Of a stretch of DNA of 64,000 bases, positions 36,093-47,995 are shown piece after piece; positions within the stretch are counted from its first letter, which is position 1, and each line of letters opens with the position of its first letter. The stretch covers positions 13,024,599 through 13,088,598 of the forward strand of contig NC_088309.1 in NCBI RefSeq assembly GCF_910592395.1, given 5' to 3'. Position numbers and translations under genes: made by a program. This DNA is from Lineus longissimus (Eukaryota; Nemertea; Pilidiophora; Heteronemertea; Lineidae). The notes below the pieces were generated by a model. The model was not told the origin of the DNA, did no database searches, and saw only the letters and a program-made list of their open reading frames with translations.

Positions 36093-37246
36093 CAATGAAA
36101 CAGCCAGGGGCCATTGTGCTCACCGTATAGATATTTGGTGCTTTGGAATTCATCCAGATTAAGAAACATTGTACATGTATAGTATATAGGTCAAACCAAA
36201 GTCGGTATGACATGTGATGTATCGTTGCTTGGAGTAAGTACCATAAGAACATCATCAAAAACAAGTCACTAATAAACGAGACCTTGAAAAGCAGGTCAGA
36301 TCAAAAACTCATATGATATGTGATGTATCCTTGCTAGGAAAACCTACCATAACAATGTTATTGAAAACGAATCACTAAAAATAAGCAAGATATTGCACTT
36401 CTTACTTTTTCCATTATGGCCCCCTGGTGACCGAATAAAGAATCAGATCGGGCCAAAATTCGGCATCAGAGGTTATCTGATGTAGGGGGTTATATGCACC
36501 AAGTTTCAAGTTCATAGCTTTACTGGTTAAGAAACGTGCCATAGTTTACACTCTAACGGCCAATTTACGCCATATGACCTCTGTGACCTTGAAAGTAGGT
36601 CAAATTGAAAACCCGTAAGATATGTGATGTATTCTTCCTAAGAGTACCTACCATAAAAATTTTATCGAAAACAAGTCACTTATAAGCGAGATATCACACT
36701 TTTTAGATTTCTTTTGGCCCTCTGGTGGCAAAGTTGAGAATCAGATCAAACTGAAATTCAGCACCAGAGGCTATGTGATATAGGGGGTTATATGTACCAA
36801 GTTTCAAGTTCATAACTTTAGTGGTTAAGAAACGTGCCATAGTTTACACTCTAACGGCCAATTTACGCCATATGACCTCTGTGACCTTAAAAAGTAGGTC
36901 AAATTAAAAACCCGTATGATATAAGATGTATATTTGCTATGAGTACCTACAACAAAAGTTTCATTGAAAACAAGTCACTAATAAGCGAGATATCACACTT
37001 TTTAGATATCGACATTTGGCCTCCTGGTGGCCAAGTTGAGAATCAGATCGAACCGAAATTCAGTGTCAGAGGTCACCTGACCTAGGGGGTGCTCTGTACA
37101 AAGTTTCAAGTTCATAGCCCTAGCGGTTAAGAAACGTGCCACTGTTTCTGAAACAGGATACGACGGATGACGACGACAACGACGACGCCGCCGCCGCCGA
37201 CGGACATAGCGCTATCGTATAGACTCCCCTTACGATGAGCCAAAAA
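36093..37246 (-). mobile_element. Helentron-like repeat, subfamily A, copy 3
   Basis: The low end is ATGAAACAGCCAGGGGCC with GTGCTCACCGTATAG; the high end is a CGACGACGCCGCC stretch and CTTACGATGAGCCAAAAA. The body has three ~300-bp modules with TGACCTCTGTGACCTTGAAA and CCTGGTGGCCAAG words. It is sandwiched between an inverted repeat (36085) and a PIF/Harbinger-like element (37252). Confidence 0.65.
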
Positions 37247-37251
37247 TATTA

Positions 37252-37973
37252 GGTCTCGTTAGGGAGTTTTTCCCAAATGTACACGATGATGACGTGCCCC
37301 ATTAACAGGACGTAACATCTATTTTAAAATGCGTTTCCAAAGTGAATGCACGTGGACAACCCATTTGTGCCGTATATCACTGGAAACGCCCGATTCCCCT
37401 GATTCTGCAGGATGTTAAATCGGGCATTTTATTTCTTTAAATAAATCAAAAGCGTCGCATTTGCTCCTAGCTCTGTTCACCATCCCAAATGGCAATATTG
37501 CCAATTGGGCCGGACAATCACGAAAACCCCCAAATATTATAAATTTCTTCCTGAATAATTCTTACAGTGACCAATCTCCCATGAAAGACAGTTGCTTACG
37601 CTACACAAAAATTTTAAAAAATCGAGGGTCAACCATTGAACTTTTGAGATATGTTGAATTTTGCACAAATCAGCGAAAAACGCACCAACTGGCACTGGAC
37701 GGCATTTCAACACGGGGCCGATGCACATCCCAAGTTCAGTGTAAACATATGTCGGCAACAACAGTAAAATGCGTAGTTTGTTGTTAGCCGCCTATTGAGT
37801 AGCGCTCTAGGTTTTAGAAACTCCAAAAAAACATGTCTTTGCCAAAACAACTGCTGAATCAACACTGACATACTGTGAGGACCGAGAAATCAATGATTTT
37901 AGGAACTACTGTGAGGGGGGGGGGGGGGGGGGGCCGCGCATGAATAAAAAAAAAACAACTCCCTAATGAGACC
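37252..37973. mobile_element. PIF/Harbinger-like non-autonomous element (722 bp)
   Basis: GGTCTCGTTAGGGAGTT at the left pairs with AACTCCCTAATGAGACC at the right. TTA flanks both ends, the TWA-type 3-bp target duplication of PIF/Harbinger. A run of about 18 G lies at 37915-37932. It has no transposase. A related left end is at 5210. Confidence 0.7.
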
Positions 37974-39155
37974 TTAGGTCCAAAATATTGATCTGTGACC
38001 TTGACCTTCTGCAACCAAGAATTATGCAAAGAGGCATTTAAAGAGTAAACACATCATGGGTAAAATCGCACAGCTCTTATCGGTAAAGATCATTAATGAT
38101 ATATTTTATCATCAGTCACTAATTGGCCAAATAATGTGCCGGAGAATTACCACATGAAATACTCTAAACCCAGATACGTTAGCCACCATGCACCCGTTGT
38201 TTATATGTTTGCAGATAATCGTGAAAGGAAAAGCTTGGAAAAAATGTTTCAGGTTTGTCAGCTGAAGATTCACCAAAGGCAATGTAAATAGGCCATTCAA
38301 GAGGAAAATGACACCGCACCAAGAAAATGAACCAGAAATAGGCTAAGTTGGCTTCTCAGGTCATTTCTCAATTACAACAATTACAATTATTTTCATTGCT
38401 CTACTATTAAATGTACAGATAGGACAGCATTTAAATGGCCATTAGGTCAACAAGCTACAGCAAGTAAAAGCAGTATTTCCACTTGAAATGGATAGTTGTT
38501 TGAGCAATTCAACAAAAAACCTTCAGAGTATCTTTCAAAATGTCAGGCATTGAACTTAATGGGTACCCAAAATAAAACTCTGTGGCAACTCAGAAGATTT
38601 TCTCGCGGGTTAGAGTTAATCTGTCCTATCACCTGTCTTATGTACTGACAAGGCAACTCCTTTTATGACTAAACACAGTATTTCAATAGCAATGCAGAGG
38701 TGACTTGCACATAACAAGTTCACTAAGTTGACCAGATCAATTATAATGTGCAAAATCGTGCAGGAGGTTGTCTGATCAATGACTAAAACCAGAGGAGATG
38801 CGTTACAACCATTCAATCCAACTGGAAACTGATGCTGGGATGACAGGCAGGAACTTCTTTTCATAATTTTATGAACACACATGGGTACTCGTTGATGTCA
38901 TTTGTTTGCTATTTAGCCCACTCTAGTCTTAGAAAATGACTTGTTTGTTTTTCATGTCATGTCATGTGAAGAGTGACATGTTACATGAGACAAGACAAAC
39001 TTTATGGGTAAACCTGGCCTCACATGCAGAATGTAGGTTAGATAAAGTAGTCCCAAAATGATGCAACTCCCATTTGGCACTGGAATTTTAGGGATAAAAC
39101 ACAAATCAATACAATGGACTATTCATTAACGAACCAACTTTAAAAGTTGTCTTAC
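37974..39155. other. CaMKK intron, no gene seen
   Basis: No exon, tRNA or terminal repeat is recognised in this 1.2 kb. Confidence 0.45.
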
Positions 39156-39876
39156 CTTGCCAATCTCATCCTTAAGTTTGTACTGGTTCAACTGAATGTA
39201 TCCATCTGCATCATCTGATATTGACACTGACCGAGACTCCTTGGTCGGCTGCCGGCGTAATCGGGGTGACATCGTTGGCGATCCATAGGGAGAGTAAGGC
39301 AATGATGGAAAAATCGGATGAGTCTTTTTATTTCCTGAGGTAAAGCGATCTTCGCTATGACTGTACATTATTTTAGGTGTATGCCGAGCAGGGGCTTTAG
39401 CACCACTTTTTGTAATAGAGTTACTTTTCTGACTCGGTGTTGGACTTTCCTCCTGACCGCTCATAGAATTATAGTTTGAAGAGTTGGGGGAATGAACTTG
39501 TGGATCAACCTGTGAAACTGATGCATCAACCTGTCCCACAGCTGCAGGGACATTCAAATAACCAACAGGGCCAATACATTTAGTCTTGCTCCCAGTCTGT
39601 CCCCCATTCCCTATCACTTCATTTGGCTCTTCGTTATCATGTGACGTACTCCGCCCAGAGTCCCTTGTTAGATTTGAAACATTTCTGCATAATGATGCTT
39701 TACTTTTCCGCATTTGTGATTCAAGTTCATCCTTTGTTTTGCAATTTGCTCCTAAAGAATGGCCATTTGGCCTTGTACTCCCACTGGCCATTTTGCTGCA
39801 AGTCTGTTTTCTCTCCTTCGGTGGGGAATGACTGGTGTCACCTATCGGTTTACCTTGGCTATCGACATGCCCATAT
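39156..39876 (-). CDS. CAMKK: CaMKK exon: N-terminal regulatory region to start of kinase domain
   Basis: Acceptor CTGTTTGTAG above 39876, donor GTAAG below 39156, 721 bp, open throughout. It encodes a Ser/Pro-rich linker (VHSPNSSNYNSMSGQEESPT), then the CaMKK-specific block SLPYSPYGSPTMSPRLRRQP, TKESRSVSIS and VQLNQYKLKDEIGK-type text (here YIQLNQYKLKDEIGK). This closely matches vertebrate CaMKK1/2 just before the ATP loop. CaMKK phosphorylates CaMKI, CaMKIV and AMPK in the cytoplasm and nucleus. The exon starts with one base of a split codon and ends at phase 0. The Ser/Thr-Pro sites fit known regulatory phosphorylation of this region (inference). Confidence 0.9.
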
Positions 39877-40686
39877 CTACAAACAGAAAAGAAATGTATA
39901 TTTTATATGGTGTCTCATGTGAGTAACATGCATTTTGATTTTATCACTGACTTATAAACCTGATATTGTTTCACATCAAGGCCAATGTTCATATGTCAGC
40001 TCAGCATACTTTAACACTTTAGGTACCAGACAGATTATGATAAATTCAGCTTTTCTCTCAGAGGTCTTCAGCATTTTCCTGGAATTTCTTATTTTCTTGT
40101 AAAGAGATGAGAAAGTTGTGATAAATGCATCAAAAGTGATAATTATATTAATGTGCTTGATGTCCTCTATATGATACAGTGATAAAAACAGTAAACATTT
40201 GCAAGGGGTAGCAAATTAAAGCCTTGAGGCCTAACCCCCCCCCCCCCCCACTTACATCCCCGCCCCCTTGGCCATGTCAATTTTATTACCCTAAACTTAA
40301 TTGAAACACTATGCAGGATCCATAGTTATTTCATAAAACACAACAAACCAGATTCCCAGCTATCTCAACGGTAATTATAAAGGGTTACTTCTGGCTACGC
40401 ATGGCTGACCTCAACTAAAAAACATTTCAGAGCAAATTTCGTGAAATAATTTCACAGGACCATATCAAACTCAACTTACTATGTGTTCCTGACCACATAG
40501 TGTCACTGAAGACAATTTAAGTTCCTAACCTAGCCTTTAGATGGAGTTCAAAGCAAAATCCAAGGCAGGTGAGTTTCGGGGGTACTGCGCCTAAAGGATT
40601 AGTTTCTATCATTCAGGGATATATCTAGAACAATTTGGAACGGTGGCCCGCCGTGCCCCTAAAGTGATGCGCCGTTCTGCCCTTAA
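39877..40686. other. CaMKK intron, no gene seen
   Basis: A poly-C run at about 40236 and otherwise unremarkable AT-rich sequence. Confidence 0.4.
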
Positions 40687-41085
40687 CTCTTTCAGTGCCC
40701 AGGATTTGGGCATTTTTGGGCATTGTCATTACCCAAAAACTCACAAAAATAATTGAGATACACTCATCAAAATTCTTCAAAACCTTTGTCTTTACCTCCT
40801 GTTTCAATAAAACAGCAGTAATAAGTAGGGGCATACTAAGATTATGTTCTAAATTTTTTTGAGGGAGTGGTATTTTTGGCCGATTTTCACCATTTTTCAC
40901 CTAAAATGAGGGGTGGCAAACCCCACCCCACCCTCTCAGTCGAAAAAATTATTCAATTTGGACGCCCCAGGCCAGAGAAACCATATGAACCACATTTGAG
41001 TAGCTGGGGACATCTGGTGTCGTCTGGAGGAACTAAAATACCTTAATATTTAGGACGTACATGTACGTCCTTGGCACTGAAAGAG
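40687..41085. mobile_element. piggyBac-like MITE (399 bp, TTAA flanks)
   Basis: The ends CTCTTTCAGTGCC and GGCACTGAAAGAG are perfect 13-bp inverses apart from one spacer base at the junction, and TTAA lies directly outside on both sides (40683-40686, 41086-41089). Near the right end is an 18-bp perfect palindrome, GGACGTACATGTACGTCC. It has no transposase. Confidence 0.85.
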
Positions 41086-41089
41086 TTAA

Positions 41090-41615
41090 CTGTTCCAAAG
41101 GCCACATGTCTGCCCTTAAAACCCACAAAGATGCGCCATCCATGCCCCTATCATTAGCGCCGTGCATGCCCCTTGCGTCCACCTTGCCCTCAATACCCCT
41201 ATCAGATGAAACTATCCCGATTTTACCTCCAAATCACTTCCGTGTCTTGTGCCGATGTTGGAATAATTTACTCAACGCCACTGGTCGTTTGGCACCAAGA
41301 TAGTCATTCTCGCTTCCAGGACCAATATACTATGACAACGGTACACAAATAACAGTCACACAAATCGGCGGACGAGGTCGCCAAAGAGAAACATAAACAA
41401 ACGGCCTACTGTGTATTGTCTGCTCAGTATTACCTCACCGAGGCAATTGTATTGTATGCAGCGGGCGATAAGTGCGCTCCGCGGCCATTTATATTACTAA
41501 AGAAGCTCCACGTGCTTACTGTTTGGCGCGCTGATGCAAAGATGCGGCCTGTCGACTGATTGAAAGCTGATTGGAGTGTATGGAGTGCTTTTAAGTTGAC
41601 AATGGCGTTGACCTA
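41090..41615. other. Non-coding stretch with local GC-rich segment
   Basis: The segment 41380-41560 is richer in CpG (GCGGGCGATAAGTGCGCTCC, CACGTG, TTTGGCGCGC). It could be a promoter, but no transcript start is supported. Confidence 0.3.
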
Positions 41616-43116
41616 ACAAGAGGCCCAAGGGCCTGGCGCTCAGCTGGATGACCTAATAACATATAAATGAGGGTGTAAAATAGTAAATATCGGCTTTATA
41701 CTACTGTTTGAAGGTCAAGAGAACACGTTATACCACTACAATTTCCAATGCAGAGCTGCCAGCTGGATGAAATATGATTGAACTAATCAGCCATGGTATG
41801 TAAATATTACAGGAGGCAACGGAAGATATCCCTAGTTCAGTATGTTGTATCGGTAGCTTTACAGAAAAGAAGTGTCAGAGAAGATGAGATTTCTCCATGG
41901 ACAACTGTGGTATGTCCAGGCTGGGTTGTACAGCACAAGGATACAAAATGCTGTCTGTAATTGAGAGGTATCCTGATTTAACAGAGGTCAAAATAAATAG
42001 AAATGACCAGTTTGGGACTAACACCACTGTCTTTTTTTTTTAATAAGGTAGAGATTACAGGAGTCAACAAAATTAATTTTATTGAGAGAAATTGACCTGT
42101 CCTGCAGGTGATTGGAATTTACAATACAAAGGGTCGTTTTCATGACATTGTGCTCTACTGCGTATCCCTAGTGAGTCGATCGGGAACCAATCTATCCTTG
42201 GCGCAGACAGGTTCAAATTGGCTATATCTTGAATAGATTGAATTGCGATGAAAATCTAATGCAATAAAGGAGCAATATCGAAGAGACAAATTAATCAAAC
42301 CAATTGTCCACAGACTCGGACCCTGCAATGGCGTGATGTATGCGTGCATATAAAAGTATATCAATTGGTCCGATAGAGATGATGAGGCAATGTCAATATG
42401 CCTCGTTCCTTAGTCAGCAATATGCCCCTTTTTATACGGAGAAAAAGGAGAAACCAGATAGGCCTTCACATCTCGGCTTCCAAATGGCTCGAACCAACTG
42501 TTAAATAATGAGGTCGTCGCTTCAATTTCGCAAAGAAAGTTGACTCCATTCGAAGGTTGTTTTGACCAAATTCTGTTGAACTCATCGTTATGAGGGCATT
42601 TGAACACATTCTCGTTGATCTTTTCTATAAACGTGTGAAGTTTCGTACCAAAATACGTTTCCGTAAAGGCTTAAAAAAGAAAATTCGTCACTTACAAAAT
42701 CATCGCTCCGGTAGAAATAAAAATGTCACCGCCATTTTCTTGACGATAGTACTCCAGGTAACCTCGGCGGGAAATTTAAAGCGGGGTCATCCGGGGTCAA
42801 ACAACAGTTTTGCTCACTACCGCCAACTGGTGATATAAATCGACACTAATCTATTTTAAATCAAAACTTCTGTATCATGAAGACCTTTTCAACTTTATTT
42901 CAAGCTTTTATCTGCTGGAATAGAGCGTCAAAAAATTGTTTTTTCATTTACGCATTTTGCCCCCTGGGGAGCTGAATTTGAGTCGAATCGCCCAAATTTT
43001 TTTCCTAAAGCAACATTTTCTGCGGTGTTTATAAGCAAGACTAGATTTGAAGTGCCTCGGTTGTATGATTACAAAATGCCCAACTTTGACTTTGACTTTG
43101 TCAGCTGAGCTAAAAA
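41616..43116 (-). mobile_element. Helentron-like repeat, subfamily B, copy 2
   Basis: The low end is ACAAGAGGCCCAAGGGCC then GGCGCTCAGCTG; the high end is TGACTTTGTCAGCTGAGCTAAAAA. The end motifs are reverse complements. The usual GACGGAC stretch before the tail is replaced by TTTGACTTTGACTTTG. Confidence 0.65.
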
Positions 43117-43133
43117 CAAATCGGTATGATATA

Positions 43134-43457
43134 AAAAATGGTGCTCCTTCTCGTCGGGCGATCCTCTAGGACAATTCCCCCAGGACAGTTTTTGATTGAT
43201 TTTTCACCACCATGATCTCATGAAATTTTTCTAGGGCAACGAGGGCAATTTTTACTGGGCGGGGGCAATTTTACGGCAGGCAATTTCACGGGGGGGGGGG
43301 GGGCGGTTTTACCGGGGGCAATTCCACGGGGGGGGAAATTTCACTGGGGGAATTTGACTGGGGGGTAATTGCCTAGGGGGAGTTGTCGGGGGGCAATTGA
43401 CCGGGGGGAATTGTCCTGATCCCATATCGCCCTCCACGGCGGGCACCATTTTTATAA
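43134..43457. mobile_element. G-rich MITE with long imperfect TIR (324 bp)
   Basis: AAAAATGGTGC, GGGCGAT and AGGACAATTCCCCC on the left are mirrored by GGGGGGAATTGTCCT, ATCGCCC and GCACCATTTTT on the right. Between them lie about nine degenerate units of the form GGGGGCAATTTNACGG. Confidence 0.65.
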
Positions 43458-43603
43458 TATTATGCCATTAACATTAATTTACCGAATCCTGCAATAAATA
43501 TTAACAACTTGATCTTTCAGTTCAGGTTTAGAACATTCATTTGGATCGTTTAGTTAGGCTTGTTTTATTTGGCTCATTTTAACATTTACATACTATCATC
43601 TAC

Positions 43604-43985
43604 TACAGGTTGTCCGGGAATGCTACACTCCATGGCGGACCAACTGGAGAGACATCCTTCCGGGATGATTCCTCCCCGCACCATTTCCAATGATTTTACG
43701 TTTATTTCGCAACCCAGCATTTGTCCCTGAACATAGTGCCAAATGCAGCCAGCCAGCATACTTCAAGAGGCCATGAGATTCCCTATGACAAAGGTGTGGG
43801 GTATATTTCCAAGCAAAAAGCTTTGCTCATTCATCATAAAATTGGGCATATGCAACCGGTTAACCGTGTTCCCGTGAACCCAGAGCCGACGAGCAAAACG
43901 CAATGGAAGAGAGTTCAAAAGATGAGGATGCGCTCGCCGATGCAGCCTCAGAGGTGAACCTATCGGGGTATTCAGGAACAAATTT
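43604..43985 (+). pseudogene. Second copy of the C2H2-tailed transposon protein (3' part)
   Basis: It aligns with 10635-11140 (CACTCCATGGCGGACCAACT, CATTTGTCCCTGAACATAGT, AAGAGGCCATGAGATTCCCT, GAGCCGACGAGCAAAACGCA). A deletion removes the two zinc-finger cysteines, leaving IHHKIGHMQPVNRVPV, and frames change. It lacks the foldback seen after the first copy. Confidence 0.8.
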
Positions 43986-44311
43986 GAAGCACTGGAAAAC
44001 CCTTTGTTTAGGCAGTTAGTCCCTCAAGTTAGCTTTAATAATAGTTCAGTGCTCGTTTACATTTACTTGTAGCCTACATAATGTTGAATTAGGTTCAATT
44101 TCAAGTCTGTATTCAAGACTATTATGACCATGCTGACACAATCGGTCGAACAATCAATTTGATTTGATTTGACTACGGCAATTTGGCAAATTGTGGGATA
44201 ATAATTGGCGCTTCGTGCACAGACAGCTTAAACTCTGCTTATGCGAATCAGGAGGGAGTACTAGTAGATACAATTTTGTATTCATACATTTCATTTCTTG
44301 TTTGAATAAAG
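43986..44311. other. No gene seen
   Basis: A 326-bp AT-rich spacer. Confidence 0.4.
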
Positions 44312-45072
44312 AACAAGAGGCCCAAGGGCCTGGCGCTCAGCTGAAATATATGAACATGGAAAGTACCCGATAGATCTCTTTCAACCTCAGTTTTGTCAAT
44401 ATATCAGGCAAACATACCAAAGTAAAAAGACTTTTAAATGGTGACAAATATGCCACTTATTAGTCAAATCTAAGTGCCTAAGCCAGGCTGACCTTGAAAA
44501 GTAGGTCAAATAGAAAGCCCATGTGATATCATGTAAAGGAGACTTATTGTACACCAACCATAAAATTCATGTCACTCTGGATACAGCAAAGGCTTTAAAA
44601 TAGAAAAAAAAAACCAAGATGGCCGCCCACCAAATTATTCAAAAAAGTAAAGAAAATGTATTTACAAGTGAAAAAAGTAAAAATTAAAAAAAAAAAAAAA
44701 TTGACCCGAAGTGGGATTGGAACCCACAACCTTCAGAGTCATACAAGAGCGGGAAATTCAAATCAAGCTTAAACTAGGTCAACACAGATTTTGGCTCAGT
44801 AACGCCAACTGGTAGTATCAATCAAAACTACTCTTAGTAGTTTCAAGACCTACATGCATGCGGTCCTTTTCAACTTTATTTCAAGCTTCTATCTGCTTGA
44901 ATAAAGCGCCAAAAAATTGTTTTGTGATTTAGGCTTTTTGCCCCCTGGTGGCCAAACTGTTAATCCTGCCGGACCCACACTTGGTCTATTCAGGAGTCCT
45001 GAAGGGTCTAAATGGCTTATAGGGAAAATCTATCGCCTATCCGCCATAGTTTTGAAACGTGCCTGTTTAACG

Positions 45073-45115
<43 letters not shown>

Positions 45116-45175
45116 GGACATTCATTCTACCATTTACTCATATGAATAGCTCAGCTTGTCAGCTGAGCTAAAAAA
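44312..45175 (-). mobile_element. Helentron-like repeat, subfamily B, copy 3
   Basis: The low end is ACAAGAGGCCCAAGGGCC and GGCGCTCAGCTGA; the high end is a (GACA)n microsatellite (45071-45118) then AGCTTGTCAGCTGAGCTAAAAA. The body contains GCCCCCTGGTGGCCAAACTG at 44940 and a tRNA-like relic at 44703. The last 300 bp closely match 60380-60682. Confidence 0.7.
44703..44757 (-). repeat. tRNA-derived relic with T-arm and T-run
   Basis: On the minus strand GTGGGTTCCAATCCCAC forms a perfect T-arm stem-loop with a B-box, then TTCGGGTCA and a run of 15 T. The D-arm half is not recognisable, so this is a SINE-like relic, not a functional tRNA. Confidence 0.45.
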
Positions 45176-45186
45176 CCATTTCCATA

Positions 45187-45368
45187 TGTGACCCACCACA
45201 GCAAAATGAGTCGCCTCTTGCTTCGAGCTTGACATGTTGAGACGGACTGATTGTTCATTTCACTTTTGTCTGCCTTTTGAGTGTTTCAATTTCTTCTATT
45301 ATGTCCTGGTGTCATTTTAGCCTCATCTTCTGTGCGACACGCGACCCTTTTTGTCGTGGTGGGTCACA
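45187..45368. mobile_element. MITE with TGTGACCC ends, copy 2 (182 bp)
   Basis: The same ends and interior as 8989-9178. TA flanks both sides. Confidence 0.75.
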
Positions 45369-46065
45369 TAGTGTTTATTTCTGATTTACTTTCATTTAAT
45401 ACATTACAATAAGATGTTCAATATCGACAATATATGCCGGTCACAACAACTTTAGAGAACACTTTAAGCCAATTCTTTTGAACATATCTGCCTATTCTGG
45501 TGTACATGCTACACAACACAGCACATGCAATGATCTTTACAACTTATGCAGATATGAAGACTATGCAACTGATGTAGAAATAAGGACAATTTGTACCCTG
45601 AATTAGGCATAGGACTACAAAAACACTATTTTCTCTATTTATTCAGGACAGCTACACGGATACAACCTGTGCTAAAGTCATCATCTAGAAATATCTACCA
45701 AGAAATCCACGTCGAATGCATTAGAACAAGAATAATTTGCCGTAGAATTGAGTTTTCAAATTTGTGATTGTCGTCTGCTAGAGCTGAAACCATAGTGGAC
45801 AGTGACTAGCTGACACTGTCCGAATCCCAACACTTCTACCTGTCAGGTAGGCCAAGCTTAAGCCTTGGTTTTATATTAAGTGAGTAGGCCGTAAATTACA
45901 TGCAGCTATTTTAAACTGTGTTAAAAACCCACCAACCACTCCAGAGACTGCAGACTGACCTGAACTTCAACACTACACTTTTAGTTAGTGAGACATTCAC
46001 ATTCCCCAACAAAAGTTACTTGTTCGTTAACATGATTAACCAATAATTCATAAACAAGTACCTAC
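45369..46065. other. No gene seen
   Basis: 700 bp, AT-rich; no exon or repeat end recognised. Confidence 0.4.
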
Positions 46066-46150
46066 CTGCTTTTAAGCCAAGATGCATACATATCATCAGT
46101 ACTTCCTAAGCCGATAATAATTGTCCATGATCTCTGTTCAATAAGCTGGC
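46066..46150 (-). CDS. Candidate upstream exon, possibly of CaMKK
   Basis: A polypyrimidine tract and TTAACAG acceptor above 46150 and a strong GTAGGT donor below 46066 bound 85 bp open in only one frame: QLIEQRSWTIIIGLGSTDDM and YASWLKS. It ends with two bases of a codon (AG). The CaMKK exon at 39876 starts with one base (A), so they join in frame as Arg: ...WLKS-R-YGHVDSQ. The residues do not resemble vertebrate CaMKK N-termini, so assignment rests on strand, order and phase only. Confidence 0.4.
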
Positions 46151-47959
46151 CTGTTAAGAAAATGTCAATGGCCCACAGCTAAGCTCTACATTAATGTGGT
46201 CACTAGCAATACATGTATATGTCCTACACCATGCACCAGAGAGTGTAGAAACACTATGTAAAGACCAGCAAGTCTTTGTGTGCTGTTCTACTGTTTATCA
46301 TACTCCACAGAAAACTATTTGTCCCACAGTTCACAGTGATTCACTAATAATATATACCAGTGTATCTAGGTCGAGGTCACTTTCACACAAAAGCCTAATA
46401 AGGCAAAATGATGTCTTCAATGGTGATTTAAAAAGTAACGACTAGTGGCCATTGCGCTCATTGGAGTGATTTTTGGTTGAGGGCGGAATTGACTTAAGGT
46501 GAAGAGATACTAAAAATTTCACCTTAAAAGAAATCAAAAGCCTCAAATTAATCAGTGGAAAAAGGACTTATTTCTCCAAACTGTATTTCAGAAGAGTCTT
46601 CAGATCATGATGTGTAGCTTACATAACCTGTTCATGCACTCATTACCAAGAACAATAGATATTTTTTGGTGCAAGGAATAAGCATTTATGAGCCAGTTCA
46701 AGGTGCAGGGTCTATGAGTATCATACTAAAATTAGTAGATGAATTTGATTGTTTTGAATGCAAAAAATGGGAATTGTAACCAATATGGAAGTCTCGCCAG
46801 AACTCCTTTTCTTTACCAAGATAGCATTAACCCTTGGCATGCCATGCACAATGCACACTCATCATCCATCAAGTGACCACGCAAAACAAAGAGGGCACAC
46901 AAGCACCAATTCTTTAATTTTTTACTAGAATAAGTACCTCATGTCGTAAACTACACTTGGTAGACAACTCAAAACCCATACAGAAAAATATACAAATAGC
47001 AACAACTAGGTTGTAAGTGATTATAGTAAGTCACATTGGGGGTCAGAGGGGTAAGAACATTGCACCAATTGTCCAATAAGCCTAGCTACCACGTGGGGTG
47101 CACACTGACTGTCAGATGATCTAAAACTTAAAACATTAAAACTTAATACCAAATCACGAATCTCATTGCTCTCATCAGCGATTCAAAAGCACCTTCGTAC
47201 TATATTTATTTCAACAACTCACTACTTTGATCAGATATTGATATCATGATATGGGGAAGGCTAAGGCATTGAAAGGGAGCATTTGTTGATGGTGAGGAGG
47301 TCTGGCTGAAGACAGTTGTTATGGTGGTGGGGTGGGGTGGGGTTATAGTTAGGATGATGGTATCATAGGAGTTGACCCAATATTAATATAGAAAATAGAC
47401 GGGGAGAGAATGTGGGAAGACGGCTAAAGGGGAGGTGCTTGGGAGGGATGAGCATGGGTGCATGATTTGGCACTTTCTGATAGACTTCACTCAGTTTTGA
47501 AAATGAGGTTTGAAAAGCTGAACCGGTGGGATCAGACAGACAACCACCAAACATTAAATTCAACTTAGGCCTGCATAGCACTCAATCCTCTCAATACCAT
47601 TACCAACTCTGCTATAAGTCAAGAAGAAACATGCAGACGTATAGGAATATATTATATCATTACCAGTGCAAGCTCTAATGAACTCACAAAATACAATGGG
47701 GGGAAGACCCCAACCCCCTGTCCTTTTACCTACTTGAGAAATCAAGGCTTGTATGGGTACTGTTTCTCGAGTGCGGAATATGGGAAAGAAGGGGTTATGG
47801 GGGGTCTGGTTGCGAGCCCAATTATATAAAATCAAAATCAAAATTGGGAGATGGGGGGGTCAGATATTGAGTGGACCGGTTAGTATTCCAGGGTGATGGA
47901 AACATCACTTAGGCTTGCCACCGCCAATGTGGAATCAGTTCACTTGCTGTATGTTTTGG
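46151..47959. other. No supported gene
   Basis: Chance ORFs only. A GGTGGGGTGGGGT run lies at about 47325. Upstream exons of the minus-strand kinase gene could be here but none is recognisable. Confidence 0.35.
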
Positions 47960-47995
47960 AATGAAATGGTCCAGGGACCATGTGCTCACCTCGTG
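47960..47995 (-). mobile_element. Helentron-like repeat, subfamily A, hairpin end only
   Basis: ATGAAATGGTCCAGGGACC followed by ATGTGCTCACCTCG. No matching tail follows before the next element. Confidence 0.5.

Noticed and set aside
41061-41303. 80-codon ORF rich in Pro/Leu next to the piggyBac-like MITE
   Set aside because: It overlaps the MITE terminal repeat and flank and derives from repetitive 'atgcccc' text, not from a gene.
44703-44757. Functional tRNA gene
   Set aside because: Only the T-arm side folds; no D-arm, anticodon arm or matching acceptor 5' strand could be found.
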